Of a DNA stretch of 64,000 nt, positions 28,314 through 36,547 are shown in pieces. The notes below the pieces were generated by a model. It ran no database searches. It was not told the origin of the DNA and saw only the letters and a program-made list of their open reading frames with translations. Position 1 is the stretch's first letter. Each line of letters opens with the position of its first letter. The translations under genes and the position numbers were made by a program. Origin of the DNA: Cutibacterium modestum. Its GTDB lineage: Bacteria > Actinomycetota > Actinomycetes > Propionibacteriales > Propionibacteriaceae. The stretch covers positions 496,001 through 560,000 of the forward strand of contig NZ_BJEN01000003.1 of the NCBI RefSeq assembly GCF_008326345.1. The letters are read 5' to 3'.

Positions 28314-29410
28314 CAGTGGGCCTCCTCGCCGGTCGTCGAGACGATTGCAGGAACGGCCGGTGCCGCCGAGTCGGATACCTCGTCGAGGATGCGAGCAGCC
28401 TGCTCGACAGCCTGAGCCGGACCAGACAAGGCCACGGTGTAATTGCCCAGCGAGCCGTCATGTACCTCAATGACACCACCGTGGACGATCTGGAAGGTCG
28501 CCCCAGTGTGGCTTATGCGAGCTAACGCGGTCCCGAAAGAGTCGCTGGCGACCGAACTGACGTCGACGAGTCGGGCATCAGGGTTTTCTGACTGCAACCG
28601 TGCCTGCTCCTCCCCGTTAGGGTGCTGGCCGATAATCGTCGCCAGGAAGCGCTGGGTGGTCTCAGACTGTGGGTGAGCAAAGACCTGCCGGGCGCTCCCA
28701 GACTCGACGAGATGGCCAGCTTCTAGCACTGAGACCTGCTGGGCGATCGAGCGGACGACCTCCATCTCGTGGGTGATGACGACAACCGTCACCCCAAGTT
28801 CTGCATTGACTCGTTTGAGCAACGATAAGACATCGGCCGTCGTTTCTGGATCAAGGGCTGAGGTGGATTCATCAGCCAACAGAATCGACGGTTTCGTTGC
28901 GAGAGCTCGCGCGATGCCAACCCGCTGCTTCTGCCCACCCGAGAGCTGGTCTGGGTGGTCCCAGGCTTTGCTCGTCAACCCGACGAAGCTCAGCAACTCG
29001 GTGACGCGCTTTTTCTCCTCCACCTTCTTCCAGCGAGCTAGCTTGAGCGGATAGGCAACGTTGTCGTAGATGGTCCTTGACCCGAACAGGTTGAACTGCT
29101 GGAAGATCATCCCGATGTCTGCGCGCAGCGGTCGCATCGCCTTGTCCGAGAGCTGGGCGACATCGGTGCCGTCTACCAGGACGCGGCCCCTTGTGGGTGT
29201 CTCTAACCCGTTGGTGAGGCGCACCAGAGTGGATTTGCCAGCCCCGGAGTGCCCGATGACGGCTGAGATGGAACCTCTCTTGATAGCCAAGCTCACATCG
29301 TCAAGGGCTCGTACTGTGCCGGAGCGGGTACGAAACTCCTTAGTGACGTGATCGAAGACGATGTGGTCAGGACACTGCGGCGCCGAGGAAGGCGCGATGT
29401 CTGTTGCCAT
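28313..29410 (-). CDS. metN: Methionine ABC transporter ATP-binding protein with NIL domain
   Basis: A 365-aa ABC ATPase. Walker A is GHSGAGKST near residue 54, the signature is QLSGGQKQRVGIARAL, and Walker B is ILLADESTSALDPETT, the MetN form. A C-terminal NIL domain (about 280-350) would bind methionine and inhibit uptake when the internal pool is high. Length is normal for the family. It lies 31 nt downstream of metQ and overlaps metI. The whole operon would share the metQ leader. Confidence 0.95.
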   Translation of the reverse strand: MATDIAPSSAPQCPDHIVFDHVTKEFRTRSGTVRALDDVSLAIKRGSISAVIGHSGAGKSTLVRLTNGLETPTRGRVLVDGTDVAQLSDKAMRPLRADIGMIFQQFNLFGSRTIYDNVAYPLKLARWKKVEEKKRVTELLSFVGLTSKAWDHPDQLSGGQKQRVGIARALATKPSILLADESTSALDPETTADVLSLLKRVNAELGVTVVVITHEMEVVRSIAQQVSVLEAGHLVESGSARQVFAHPQSETTQRFLATIIGQHPNGEEQARLQSENPDARLVDVSSVASDSFGTALARISHTGATFQIVHGGVIEVHDGSLGNYTVALSGPAQAVEQAARILDEVSDSAAPAVPAIVSTTGEEAH

Positions 29411-29441
29411 GTGGAAGGCCTCGCTGGAAATCGGATGTGGG

Positions 29442-30401
29442 TCACGAGTTTGACTTTTTGATGCTGGTAGTTAGGTCGCTGAGGATTTTGTCCAGATCGG
29501 CCTTGGAACGGCCGGAGGCGATCTTGGCGGTGCCACCAGACTGTTTGATAATGGCTTTCTCGACGTCGGGATCGGACCACAGCTTGGCGACCTTCTGGTA
29601 GGTCGGGTCGTTCTTGTCAGCGTCCTTGACCGCGATGATGTTGAGGTACGGATCGGCCGTCTTTCCGGTAGCGTCGTCGGTGTAGATAGCCTTGTTGCGG
29701 TCCAGTCCGGCATCCGCGGCGAAGTTGTTATTGACGACGGCACCATCGACGCCGTCGAGGGAGGCGGCAGTCTGAGCTGCATCGATCGCCTTAATCTTCA
29801 CCTTGGACTGGTTGGCGATGACGTCGGCGGGGGTCGATAGCGCCGAGCCGCTGCCACGTAGTTTCACCAGGCCAGCCTTCTGCAACACCAACAGGGCGCG
29901 TCCCTGGTTGGTGGCATCGTTCGGGATGGCGATGGTGGCCCCGGCTGGCAGCTGGGAGAGTTGCTGGTACTTCTTCGAGTAGACATTCAGCGGGACGATG
30001 TAGGTCGCGCTTAGTGGAGTGATGTTGTCGTGGTTTTTGACGTTGTAATCAGCTAGGAAAAGCAGGTGCTGGAAGGCGTTGAGGTCGACCTGCCCCTGGG
30101 ACAGCGCCACGTTAGGCTGGGTGTAATCGTTGAAGCTGACAACCTGAATATTGATGCCCTCAGCAGCGGCCTTTTCCTTGATGACGTTCCAGTAATCGTC
30201 GGCAGCCTCAGTCGTCCCGATCTTGACGGTCGTCTTGCCAGCGGCAGAGTTTTCTTCCTTGTTCTTGGCTACTGCAACAGTGATGCCCGCGATGATTGCG
30301 AGCGCGACGATGATGACTCCAATGATGAGGCCGGTGTGGCGTCCTCCGGGCTTTTCGGGAAGCGCCTCGGGGGTGGACGCCGAAGATGCAGGTGTGCTCA
30401 T
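29442..30401 (-). CDS. metQ: Methionine-binding protein (NlpA/MetQ family), TM-anchored
   Basis: A 319-aa protein. The NlpA domain covers about residues 58-315: VKIGTTEAADDYWNVIKEKA, FNDYTQPNVALSQGQVDLNAFQH and a C-terminal block of conserved Lys and Asp residues. It captures methionine outside the cell. The N-terminus is a surprise: no lipobox Cys is present. Instead a positively flanked TM helix (GLIIGVIIVALAIIAGITVAV) serves as an uncleaved anchor after a 23-residue Ser/Pro-rich cytoplasmic segment. CAGGAGACTTATC precedes the ATG at 30401; the frame is open to 30518 but those codons belong to the regulatory leader. The mRNA leader contains a Met/Cys-rich ORF and two hairpins. Confidence 0.93.
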   Translation of the reverse strand: MSTPASSASTPEALPEKPGGRHTGLIIGVIIVALAIIAGITVAVAKNKEENSAAGKTTVKIGTTEAADDYWNVIKEKAAAEGINIQVVSFNDYTQPNVALSQGQVDLNAFQHLLFLADYNVKNHDNITPLSATYIVPLNVYSKKYQQLSQLPAGATIAIPNDATNQGRALLVLQKAGLVKLRGSGSALSTPADVIANQSKVKIKAIDAAQTAASLDGVDGAVVNNNFAADAGLDRNKAIYTDDATGKTADPYLNIIAVKDADKNDPTYQKVAKLWSDPDVEKAIIKQSGGTAKIASGRSKADLDKILSDLTTSIKKSNS

Positions 30402-30425
30402 GATAAGTCTCCTGGAAATGTCGCA

Positions 30426-30453
30426 GATAGGTGTGGCGAACGACTCACCTATC
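30426..30453 (-). promoter_or_regulatory. hairpin in the metQ leader, close to the ribosome binding site
   Basis: GATAGGTG and CACCTATC form a perfect 8-bp stem with a 12-nt loop. It ends 24 nt upstream of the metQ ATG and could affect ribosome access. Confidence 0.5.
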
Positions 30454-30551
30454 CTGGGGTCGTCCGGGGTGGCATGCCGGTATGCGTCACGACACAGATA
30501 TGGGTATAGGTCGACCACTGGCTCAAATTCAGTGGGAGAGGTACGGAAGTC

Positions 30552-30579
30552 CTGCCGGCGGAGATAAACCCGCCGTCAG
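30552..30579 (-). promoter_or_regulatory. attenuator-type hairpin over the stop codon of the metQ leader ORF
   Basis: The arms CTGACGGCGG and CCGCCGGCAG pair with a single mismatch around an 8-nt loop. The TGA stop codon of the leader ORF is inside the left arm, so a ribosome finishing the leader peptide would melt this stem, and one stalled earlier would let it form. Confidence 0.65.
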
Positions 30580-30674
30580 CAGGTGCCGAGCATTCGCAGG
30601 CAGCACGGGCGGCACATCATCATCGAAGCCGCGCGAAGGTCGGCGTCGACGGTGTGGCTGAAGGCCGCAGTCAT
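30576..30674 (-). CDS. Met/Cys-rich leader peptide upstream of metQNI
   Basis: A 32-codon ORF with its own Shine-Dalgarno sequence (AGGAG, 7 nt before the ATG) and a -35/-10 promoter upstream. The last 15 residues read MMMCRPCCLRMLGTC: four Met and four Cys, both normally rare amino acids. The TGA stop lies in the left arm of a stable hairpin. It is 174 nt upstream of metQ on the same strand. Position, codon content and RNA structure fit a translational-sensing leader: charged Met-tRNA and Cys-tRNA supply would set ribosome progress and thus downstream folding. Cysteine-rich leader ORFs that act as attenuators are known in mycobacteria; the combination with Met codons before a methionine transporter is not one I recognise. 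Translation is inferred, not shown. Confidence 0.7.
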   Translation of the reverse strand: MTAAFSHTVDADLRAASMMMCRPCCLRMLGTC

Positions 30675-30688
30675 GGTAGTGCTCCTGG

Positions 30689-30721
30689 ATTAGATAAAGA
30701 CCTCACTCGAGAGTCTGTCAA
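30689..30721 (-). promoter_or_regulatory. promoter of the metQ leader transcript
   Basis: TTGACA (30716-30721) is a perfect -35. TTTATCTAAT (30689-30698) is the AT-rich -10 region, 17-18 nt downstream. The leader ORF starts 14 nt further on. Confidence 0.7.
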
Positions 30722-31483
30722 GAACGTAGGCGGTAGTCGCGGCATATGTCAACTCTGTGATGACGCTCATCACGTCTGGCAGCGTGGTCGCGTTCAGGTG
30801 CGTGCGCATTCACGGCAGCAGACTCAGCGGAGGATCTGGTCGTGTGTACCGGTACACAGGGAGTTTGCCATGTCGTCGATCGTGTACCAGACTCAGCCAA
30901 CCTGCCAGATTGGCCACGTGACGATCCCGAGCGCCACGCCACTCGCCCTCAGCTCGTGCATGTGATAGCGGCAGTTGTGGCCGTCAAAGCACCACAGTCC
31001 AGAGGGTCGCCGTCGATGCAGACGGCGATCGCTGCGCCATAGGACGTGACAGAGAACATGGGTTCCGCCGTGTTTGTGAAACCAAGGCCCGGTGCGTTTT
31101 TGCCGTCGGTGCCAGTTATAACACGGGCGTGGCCCATCGGGTCGTAGCGTTGGCCACTATTGCGGCCGGCAATGGGTAAAAGTCCGAGAACCCGAGTCCA
31201 CTAGCACCACATCCGGGTGAGGACGCAGAGGAGATCCGATTGCCGTTGTGTGTTCATCAACTTGGTCGGCAGGTTCTGGCATGGCCACCTGGCCCATTGT
31301 GGGGCGATCCCACCGTTAGGAGCTCCCCTTGAAAAAATCGGTCTGGTTACGCGCCCAGATCTGTTCACCGGGGGTATCTAGCGCCATTCGGGCAGGCCCC
31401 ATCTGGCGGGTCGCCAACATGTCGGCCACCAGCCAGCACCACTTTGCCTGCACTGCGTCCCCATCCCAGAAGGTAGGAGAATT
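30722..31483. other. degenerate spacer between the metQ promoter and pcrA
   Basis: No complete gene was found in about 760 nt. The minus strand has protein-like but interrupted frames. One open frame of 62 codons (31316-31504) reads KWCWLVADMLATRQMGPARM and ALDTPGEQIWARNQTDFFKG and ends in TAA. Another (30949-31137) reads AAIAVCIDGDPLDCGALTAT. None has a recognised domain or start signal, so I read the stretch as remnants of one or more lost genes. A 16-nt perfect palindrome lies at 30843-30858. Confidence 0.5.
30843..30858. repeat. 16-nt perfect palindrome
   Basis: TGTGTACCGGTACACA is its own reverse complement. It is about 120 nt upstream of the metQ leader -35 box. An operator role is possible; no regulator was identified. 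Confidence 0.4.
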
Positions 31484-31684
31484 ATGCGCGAGCCCCTCAG
31501 CCGATTAGGCCGGGGCATCCAACAATTCAGGTGGGCGTGCTTCCTAGCCTGTCGCGCTAACTCAGGGGATGAAGTTGAGGTACGTCCAGGGCTCTTGAAT
31601 GCGATTCGCTGTGAACGTTTGAGGCTATGCCCTCTATGCCACGCCGGAGGCAGCTATGGGCCGGTAGGCTGTGAGTCGCCATGA
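31484..31684 (+). CDS. Small hypothetical protein upstream of and overlapping pcrA
   Basis: A 66-codon ORF. GTAGGAGA 3-10 nt before the ATG is a good ribosome binding site, and the stop codon overlaps the pcrA start (ATGA). The product is basic with five Cys (RCERLRLCPLCHAG contains a C-x2-C pair) and matches no family I know. It may be a real small protein, a coupling ORF for pcrA, or chance. It overlaps a minus-strand protein-like open frame by 21 nt, so both are unlikely to be real. Confidence 0.3.
   Translation: MREPLSRLGRGIQQFRWACFLACRANSGDEVEVRPGLLNAIRCERLRLCPLCHAGGSYGPVGCESP
31665..31670 (+). promoter_or_regulatory. -10-like hexamer upstream of pcrA
   Basis: TAGGCT ends 10 nt before the pcrA ATG. 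With no Shine-Dalgarno sequence adjacent to the ATG, a very short leader or leaderless start is possible; coupling to the 66-codon ORF is the alternative. Confidence 0.35.
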
Positions 31685-34113
31685 CGACACCGAATCTGTT
31701 TTCGTTTTTCGAATCGGCCAATGAGAGACGCAGCCCCGTTGAACCCGGGGTCTTGCCGGCCTATGCTCCAGCGAGGGCCGGGACGGCCGCCCCTGCTGAC
31801 CTGCTGGCCGACCTCAACGAGCCCCAGCGCGAGGCTGTGCTGCACGCCGGATCGCCGGTCCTCGTCGTCGCGGGTGCAGGCTCGGGAAAGACGAGAGTTC
31901 TAACGCGACGTATCGCGCATCTGGTGGGGGAGCGGGGCGTTCATCCTGGTTCGATTTTGGCCATTACCTTCACCAATAAGGCGGCGGCTGAGATGAAGGC
32001 GCGCGTCGTAGACCTGGTAGGAAATCGCGCTAAACCGATGTGGGTGTCAACCTTCCATTCTGCCGCGGTGAGGATGCTACGCACCGACATTGATCGCCTG
32101 GGTATTTCCCGCAATTTCTCAATCTATGACGATACCGATGCCAAAAGACTCGTCACTCTGGTTACCCGCGATCATAATTTGGATCCTAAGAAGTTTCAGC
32201 AGCGTGCTATTATGAACTGGATCTCAAATCAAAAAAACGAGCTTATTTCTCCGGATGAAGCGCGCGCGGCTGCAAGTACCGGCAATGACCGCACCAATGG
32301 TGAAGTCTACGCCGAATACCAACGTAGACTTCGTGCCGCAAACGCCTTAGATTTCGATGATCTCATCATGTGTACCGTCACTCTGTTGAGGCAGTTCCCT
32401 GAGGTTCGCGAACAGTACCGACGCCGTTTTAGGCACGTCCTCGTCGATGAGTACCAGGACACTAACACCGCCCAATATCAGTTCATTCGTGAGCTGTGTG
32501 GGGATGACCCGGTCGAATTAGATGACGGTGCTCGCAGTGTCGATCCGCCAGAGCTCATGGTGGTTGGTGACTCGGATCAGTCGATTTACGCATTCCGGGG
32601 CGCGACAATCCGAAACATCCTTGACTTCGAGAAGGATTTCCCAGGGGCTAGGACGATTCTGTTGGAGCAGAATTATCGCTCTACTCAGACGATTCTTTCC
32701 GCTGCAAATAATCTCATCAAGATGAATCCGAGTCGTCCTGTCAAGAATCTGTGGACCGACCAGGGAGACGGCGACAAGATCGTCGGATATGTCGCCGATA
32801 CCGAACATGACGAGGCCGCTTGGGTAGCCCGACGGATTGACGAACTCGTCGATGAGGGGCGCACCAGCTACGGACAGGTGGCCGTCTTTTACCGCACCAA
32901 CGCTCAGTCGAGGGCCTTCGAGGATGTCTTCATCCGCACCGGCCTGCCCTATCGCGTCGTCGGCGGTGTGAGGTTCTATGAGCGCAAAGAAGTCCGGGAC
33001 GCCGTCAGTTACCTACGCGCCATCGCGAACCCCTCCGATGATGTTTCCCTGCGTCGCATTCTCAATACACCGCGTCGCGGCATTGGGACGCGAGCCGAGG
33101 CGGCCGTCGAGATGTTTGCTACAGCTCGCCGGATTAGCTTCTGGGAGGCCCTGAAACGGATCGACGAGATCGACGCTCTGGCAACCAGGTCGGTCAATCA
33201 GATCCGAGCCTTCGTTAGTCTCATGGACGACCACATCGCGATGGTGGAGCAGGGGAAACGCGCTGACGAGATCGCCAGCTCGATCCTGAAAGAATCCGGC
33301 TACATCGCCGAATTAGAGAACTCCAAGGACCCACAGGATGAGACGAGACTGGAAAACCTCATCGAGCTCGCCTCGGTGGCCCAGGAATTCGTCGCCAGAG
33401 TCCATACTGTCGACATTGAGGAGGCTGAGCAGGATACCGTCGAAGACCTTGAGCTGTCTGGCGACGACTCCCTGCCGGCCTTCCTGGAGCAGATCGCTTT
33501 GGTGGCCGATTCCGACCAGGTTCCTGCCGACTCTGACGGAGTCGTCACCCTTATGACCCTGCACACTGCAAAAGGTCTGGAATTCGATACGGTCTTCATC
33601 ACTGGGTTTGAGGACGGTGTCTTCCCTCACATGAGGTCCCTTGCCGACGCCACCGAACTGTCCGAGGAGAGGCGATTGGCCTACGTCGGTATCACTCGCG
33701 CCCGCAAACAGCTGTTTTTGTCGCGGGCTTCGGTGCGCACCATGTGGGGCGAGGCCCAGTACAACCCGCCGAGCCGATTCGTTGACGAGATCCCCCCACG
33801 CCTCATTGATTGGGAGAGAATCGGTCAGGCCTCGGTGGGATGGTCAACGTCGGCGAGTGACCGCTCTCAATCAGCACGCGGGTCCCTACGCGACGACATT
33901 CCGGCTTTTGGTTCTGGGCGAGGGCTAGCAAGCGCGCCCAAAGGACGTGCCCTCGCGCTGTCGGTAGGGGACAAGGTACTTCACTCCACCTTCGGGCTGG
34001 GAACCGTCAAGGCCACGTCCGGCAAAAGCGACAACGCGAAGGCTGACGTCGACTTCGGATCGGCTGGGCTCAAAAGGCTGGCGCTGCGATTCGCGCCGTT
34101 GGAGAAACTGTGA
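31681..34113 (+). CDS. pcrA: ATP-dependent DNA helicase PcrA/UvrD
   Basis: An 810-aa superfamily 1A helicase. Motif I is VAGAGSGKTRVLTRRI near residue 60, motif Ia ITFTNKAAAEMKAR, motif II VDEYQDTN and motif III VGDSDQSIYAFRGA. Motif IV is LEQNYRST, motif V LMTLHTAKGLEFD and motif VI VGITRARKQL. The C-terminal PcrA module (KVLHSTFGLGTVKATSGK to the end) is present and in relatives contacts RNA polymerase. It unwinds DNA 3'-5' in nucleotide excision repair and plasmid replication. Length is typical of actinobacterial PcrA. It is a monocistron followed by the sucC promoter region. Confidence 0.97.
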   Translation: MTTPNLFSFFESANERRSPVEPGVLPAYAPARAGTAAPADLLADLNEPQREAVLHAGSPVLVVAGAGSGKTRVLTRRIAHLVGERGVHPGSILAITFTNKAAAEMKARVVDLVGNRAKPMWVSTFHSAAVRMLRTDIDRLGISRNFSIYDDTDAKRLVTLVTRDHNLDPKKFQQRAIMNWISNQKNELISPDEARAAASTGNDRTNGEVYAEYQRRLRAANALDFDDLIMCTVTLLRQFPEVREQYRRRFRHVLVDEYQDTNTAQYQFIRELCGDDPVELDDGARSVDPPELMVVGDSDQSIYAFRGATIRNILDFEKDFPGARTILLEQNYRSTQTILSAANNLIKMNPSRPVKNLWTDQGDGDKIVGYVADTEHDEAAWVARRIDELVDEGRTSYGQVAVFYRTNAQSRAFEDVFIRTGLPYRVVGGVRFYERKEVRDAVSYLRAIANPSDDVSLRRILNTPRRGIGTRAEAAVEMFATARRISFWEALKRIDEIDALATRSVNQIRAFVSLMDDHIAMVEQGKRADEIASSILKESGYIAELENSKDPQDETRLENLIELASVAQEFVARVHTVDIEEAEQDTVEDLELSGDDSLPAFLEQIALVADSDQVPADSDGVVTLMTLHTAKGLEFDTVFITGFEDGVFPHMRSLADATELSEERRLAYVGITRARKQLFLSRASVRTMWGEAQYNPPSRFVDEIPPRLIDWERIGQASVGWSTSASDRSQSARGSLRDDIPAFGSGRGLASAPKGRALALSVGDKVLHSTFGLGTVKATSGKSDNAKADVDFGSAGLKRLALRFAPLEKL

Positions 34114-34328
34114 GGAGATGCTAATCGTCGGCTGCTACGAGCGGCTAGATTGCTCGGCGTCGTAACACCGAGTGGGCAGTGGGCCGTCGAGGTTGTTAAC
34201 CTGTTCCCGGTGGGCAAACGACCAACCGTTTCCACCCCAACGTGAACATTCTTGTTCGAGGTGGCGGGTTGGCGTCAGCTCCGTCCCCGGCCCGTCTACG
34301 GCCGGTTGACTCGCAGAGTGGAGAGATT

Positions 34329-35504
34329 GTGGACCTGTACGAATACCAAGCCCGCGACCTGTTCGAGAAGCACGGTGTTCCCGTGCTTCGGGGCGTCGTC
34401 GCGGAGACTCCCGAGCAGGCGTCCGAGGCCGCAGCGAAGTTGGGTACCCCCGTTGTCGCCGTCAAGGCACAGGTTAAGGTGGGTGGCCGTGGCAAAGCTG
34501 GCGGCGTGAAGATCGCCAAGTCCCCTCAGGAGGCAGCCGAGCACGCCAAAGCCATCCTGGGTATGGACATCAAGGGTCACACCGTTCACAAGGTGATGAT
34601 CGCTGAAGGTGCTGACATTGCTGAGGAGTACTACTTCTCGATCCTGCTTGACCGTGGGGAGCGACGCTACCTGGCGATGTGCTCGCGTGAGGGCGGCATG
34701 GACATCGAGACTCTCGCTAAGGAGCGCCCCGAGGCCCTCGCCAAGGTGCCGGTCGATCCGATTGACGGCATTGACGACGCCAAGGCCCGCGAGATCCTCA
34801 CCCAGGCCGGTTTCCCAGAGAGTGAGCAGGACGCCATCGCCCCGGCTGTCATCAAGTTGTGGGAGACCTACCGTGATGAGGACGCCACCCTCGTTGAGGT
34901 CAACCCGATGATCAAGACCGGTGACGGACGCATCCTTGCTATCGACGGCAAGATGACCGTCGACAACAACGCGTCGTTCCGTCAGCCTGACCATGCGGCC
35001 TTGGTGGACCGCGCCACCACCGACCCGCTCGAATTGCGTGCCGGTGAGCTCGGTCTCAATTACGTCAAACTTGACGGCAACGTCGGCGTCATCGGAAACG
35101 GTGCCGGCCTCGTTATGAGCACCCTCGACTGCGTTGCCTACGCTGGCGAGAACTTCCCGGGATCCCCCGCCCCTGCCAACTTCCTCGATATCGGTGGCGG
35201 CGCCTCGGCAGAGATCATGGCCAACGGCCTCGATCTCATCATGAGTGACGAGCAGGTGCATTCCGTGTTCGTCAACGTCTTCGGCGGTATCACCGCCTGT
35301 GACCAGGTGGCGCTTGGCATTAAGGGCGCCCTCGAGAAGCTGGGCGACAAAGCCACCAAGCCGCTCGTCGTCCGTCTGGACGGTAACGCTGTGGCCGAAG
35401 GCCGCACGATCCTCGAGGAATTCAACCACCCGCTCGTGACCATGGTCCCGACCATGGACGAGGCCGCCAGCAAGGCCGCCGAGCTCGCATCCAAGGAGGC
35501 CTGA
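34329..35504 (+). CDS. sucC: Succinyl-CoA synthetase beta subunit (ADP-forming)
   Basis: A 391-aa ATP-grasp protein. It begins [19 protein letters not shown] and carries [17 protein letters not shown], the nucleotide-binding DxxLxExNP-like EVNPMI and the [12 protein letters not shown] CoA-ligase segment. The GTG at 34329 has GGAGAG 3 nt upstream, and earlier in-frame codons are not family-like. With SucD it interconverts succinyl-CoA and succinate with substrate-level phosphorylation, a step central to propionate-producing metabolism. sucD begins three bases after its stop. Confidence 0.96.
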   Translation: MDLYEYQARDLFEKHGVPVLRGVVAETPEQASEAAAKLGTPVVAVKAQVKVGGRGKAGGVKIAKSPQEAAEHAKAILGMDIKGHTVHKVMIAEGADIAEEYYFSILLDRGERRYLAMCSREGGMDIETLAKERPEALAKVPVDPIDGIDDAKAREILTQAGFPESEQDAIAPAVIKLWETYRDEDATLVEVNPMIKTGDGRILAIDGKMTVDNNASFRQPDHAALVDRATTDPLELRAGELGLNYVKLDGNVGVIGNGAGLVMSTLDCVAYAGENFPGSPAPANFLDIGGGASAEIMANGLDLIMSDEQVHSVFVNVFGGITACDQVALGIKGALEKLGDKATKPLVVRLDGNAVAEGRTILEEFNHPLVTMVPTMDEAASKAAELASKEA

Positions 35505-35507
35505 GAC

Positions 35508-36401
35508 ATGGCGATCATTCTCGACCAGAACTCCAAGATCATCGTCCAGGGCATGACCGGTTCGGAGGGCATGAAGCACACTCAGCGCATGCTCGACTCC
35601 GGTACCGCCGTCGTCGGTGGCGTCAATCCTCGTAAGGCCGGTACGACCGTCGACTTCAACGGTGGCACTACCGTCCCGGTCTATGGCAGCGTCAAGGAGA
35701 CCGTCGAGGCCACCGGCGCTAATGTGTCGGTGATCTTTGTCCCGGCGAAGTTCACCAAGTCAGCTGTCATGGAGGCCGTCGAGGCCGAGATGCCATTGGT
35801 GGTTTGCATTACCGAGGGCGTACCGGTCAAGGACACTTCGGAGTTCTTCACCGCTGCCCAGCGCTCCGGCAAGACTCGCATCATCGGCCCAAACTGCCCG
35901 GGCATCATCAGCCCTGGGAAGTCCAACGCCGGCATTGTCCCGGCCGACATTACTGGCCCCGGTCGCGTGGGCCTGGTCTCGAAGTCGGGCACCCTGACCT
36001 ACCAGCTCATGTACGAGGTGCGTGACCTGGGTATCTCGACCGCCATCGGCATCGGTGGTGACCCGATCATTGGCACCACCCACATCGATGCCCTACAGGC
36101 CTTCCAGGATGATCCGGAGACGGACATCATCGTCATGATTGGTGAGATCGGTGGCGACGCGGAGGAGCGTGCCGCCAAGTACATCTCCGAGCACATCACC
36201 AAGCCGGTTGTTGCTTACGTGGCTGGATTCACCGCTCCGGAGGGCAAGACGATGGGCCACGCCGGTGCCATCGTGTCTGGGTCCTCGGGTACTGCGGCGG
36301 CCAAGAAGGAAGCTCTTGAGGCTGTCGGCGTCCGCGTCGGCAAGACCCCGACCGAGACCGCTCGGCTGGCTCACGAGGCGATGGATTCCCTCAAGAAGTG
36401 A
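35508..36401 (+). CDS. sucD: Succinyl-CoA synthetase alpha subunit
   Basis: A 297-aa CoA-binding subunit. The N-terminal Rossmann domain has [17 protein letters not shown] and VFGGV-type turns. The active-site His lies in the [14 protein letters not shown] segment near residue 247, and [14 protein letters not shown] is typical. ATG with AAGGAGG about 9 nt upstream inside the sucC end. It forms an operon with sucC. A hairpin follows the stop codon. Confidence 0.96.
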   Translation: MAIILDQNSKIIVQGMTGSEGMKHTQRMLDSGTAVVGGVNPRKAGTTVDFNGGTTVPVYGSVKETVEATGANVSVIFVPAKFTKSAVMEAVEAEMPLVVCITEGVPVKDTSEFFTAAQRSGKTRIIGPNCPGIISPGKSNAGIVPADITGPGRVGLVSKSGTLTYQLMYEVRDLGISTAIGIGGDPIIGTTHIDALQAFQDDPETDIIVMIGEIGGDAEERAAKYISEHITKPVVAYVAGFTAPEGKTMGHAGAIVSGSSGTAAAKKEALEAVGVRVGKTPTETARLAHEAMDSLKK

Positions 36402-36419
36402 CGCCTTAATCGTCTGAAC

Positions 36420-36454
36420 GCAAGAGCCCGGTCCCATGGGGACTGGGCTCTTGC
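36420..36454 (+). terminator. terminator after sucCD
   Basis: GCAAGAGCCCGGTCCC pairs with GGGACTGGGCTCTTGC (one G-T pair) around an ATG loop, starting 19 nt after the sucD stop. Confidence 0.8.
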
Positions 36455-36547
36455 GCTGTGGAGCCTCTGGCGCGGTAACCGAAATAGTTGGTGGTGGACG
36501 GTAGGGTTCGCTATACCTTCCTTCCCCGAACTGAACAGGATCCCCAC

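Noticed and set aside
30402-30720. SAM riboswitch or T-box upstream of metQ
   Set aside because: I looked for S-box, SAM-II/IV-like and T-box cores (such as the TGGNACCGCG T-box sequence) and saw none. The leader ORF with hairpins explains the region better.
34296-35579. A 427-codon minus-strand frame opposite sucC
   Set aside because: Mirror of the sucC codon bias; no start signal and low-complexity Val/Asp/Gly-rich product.
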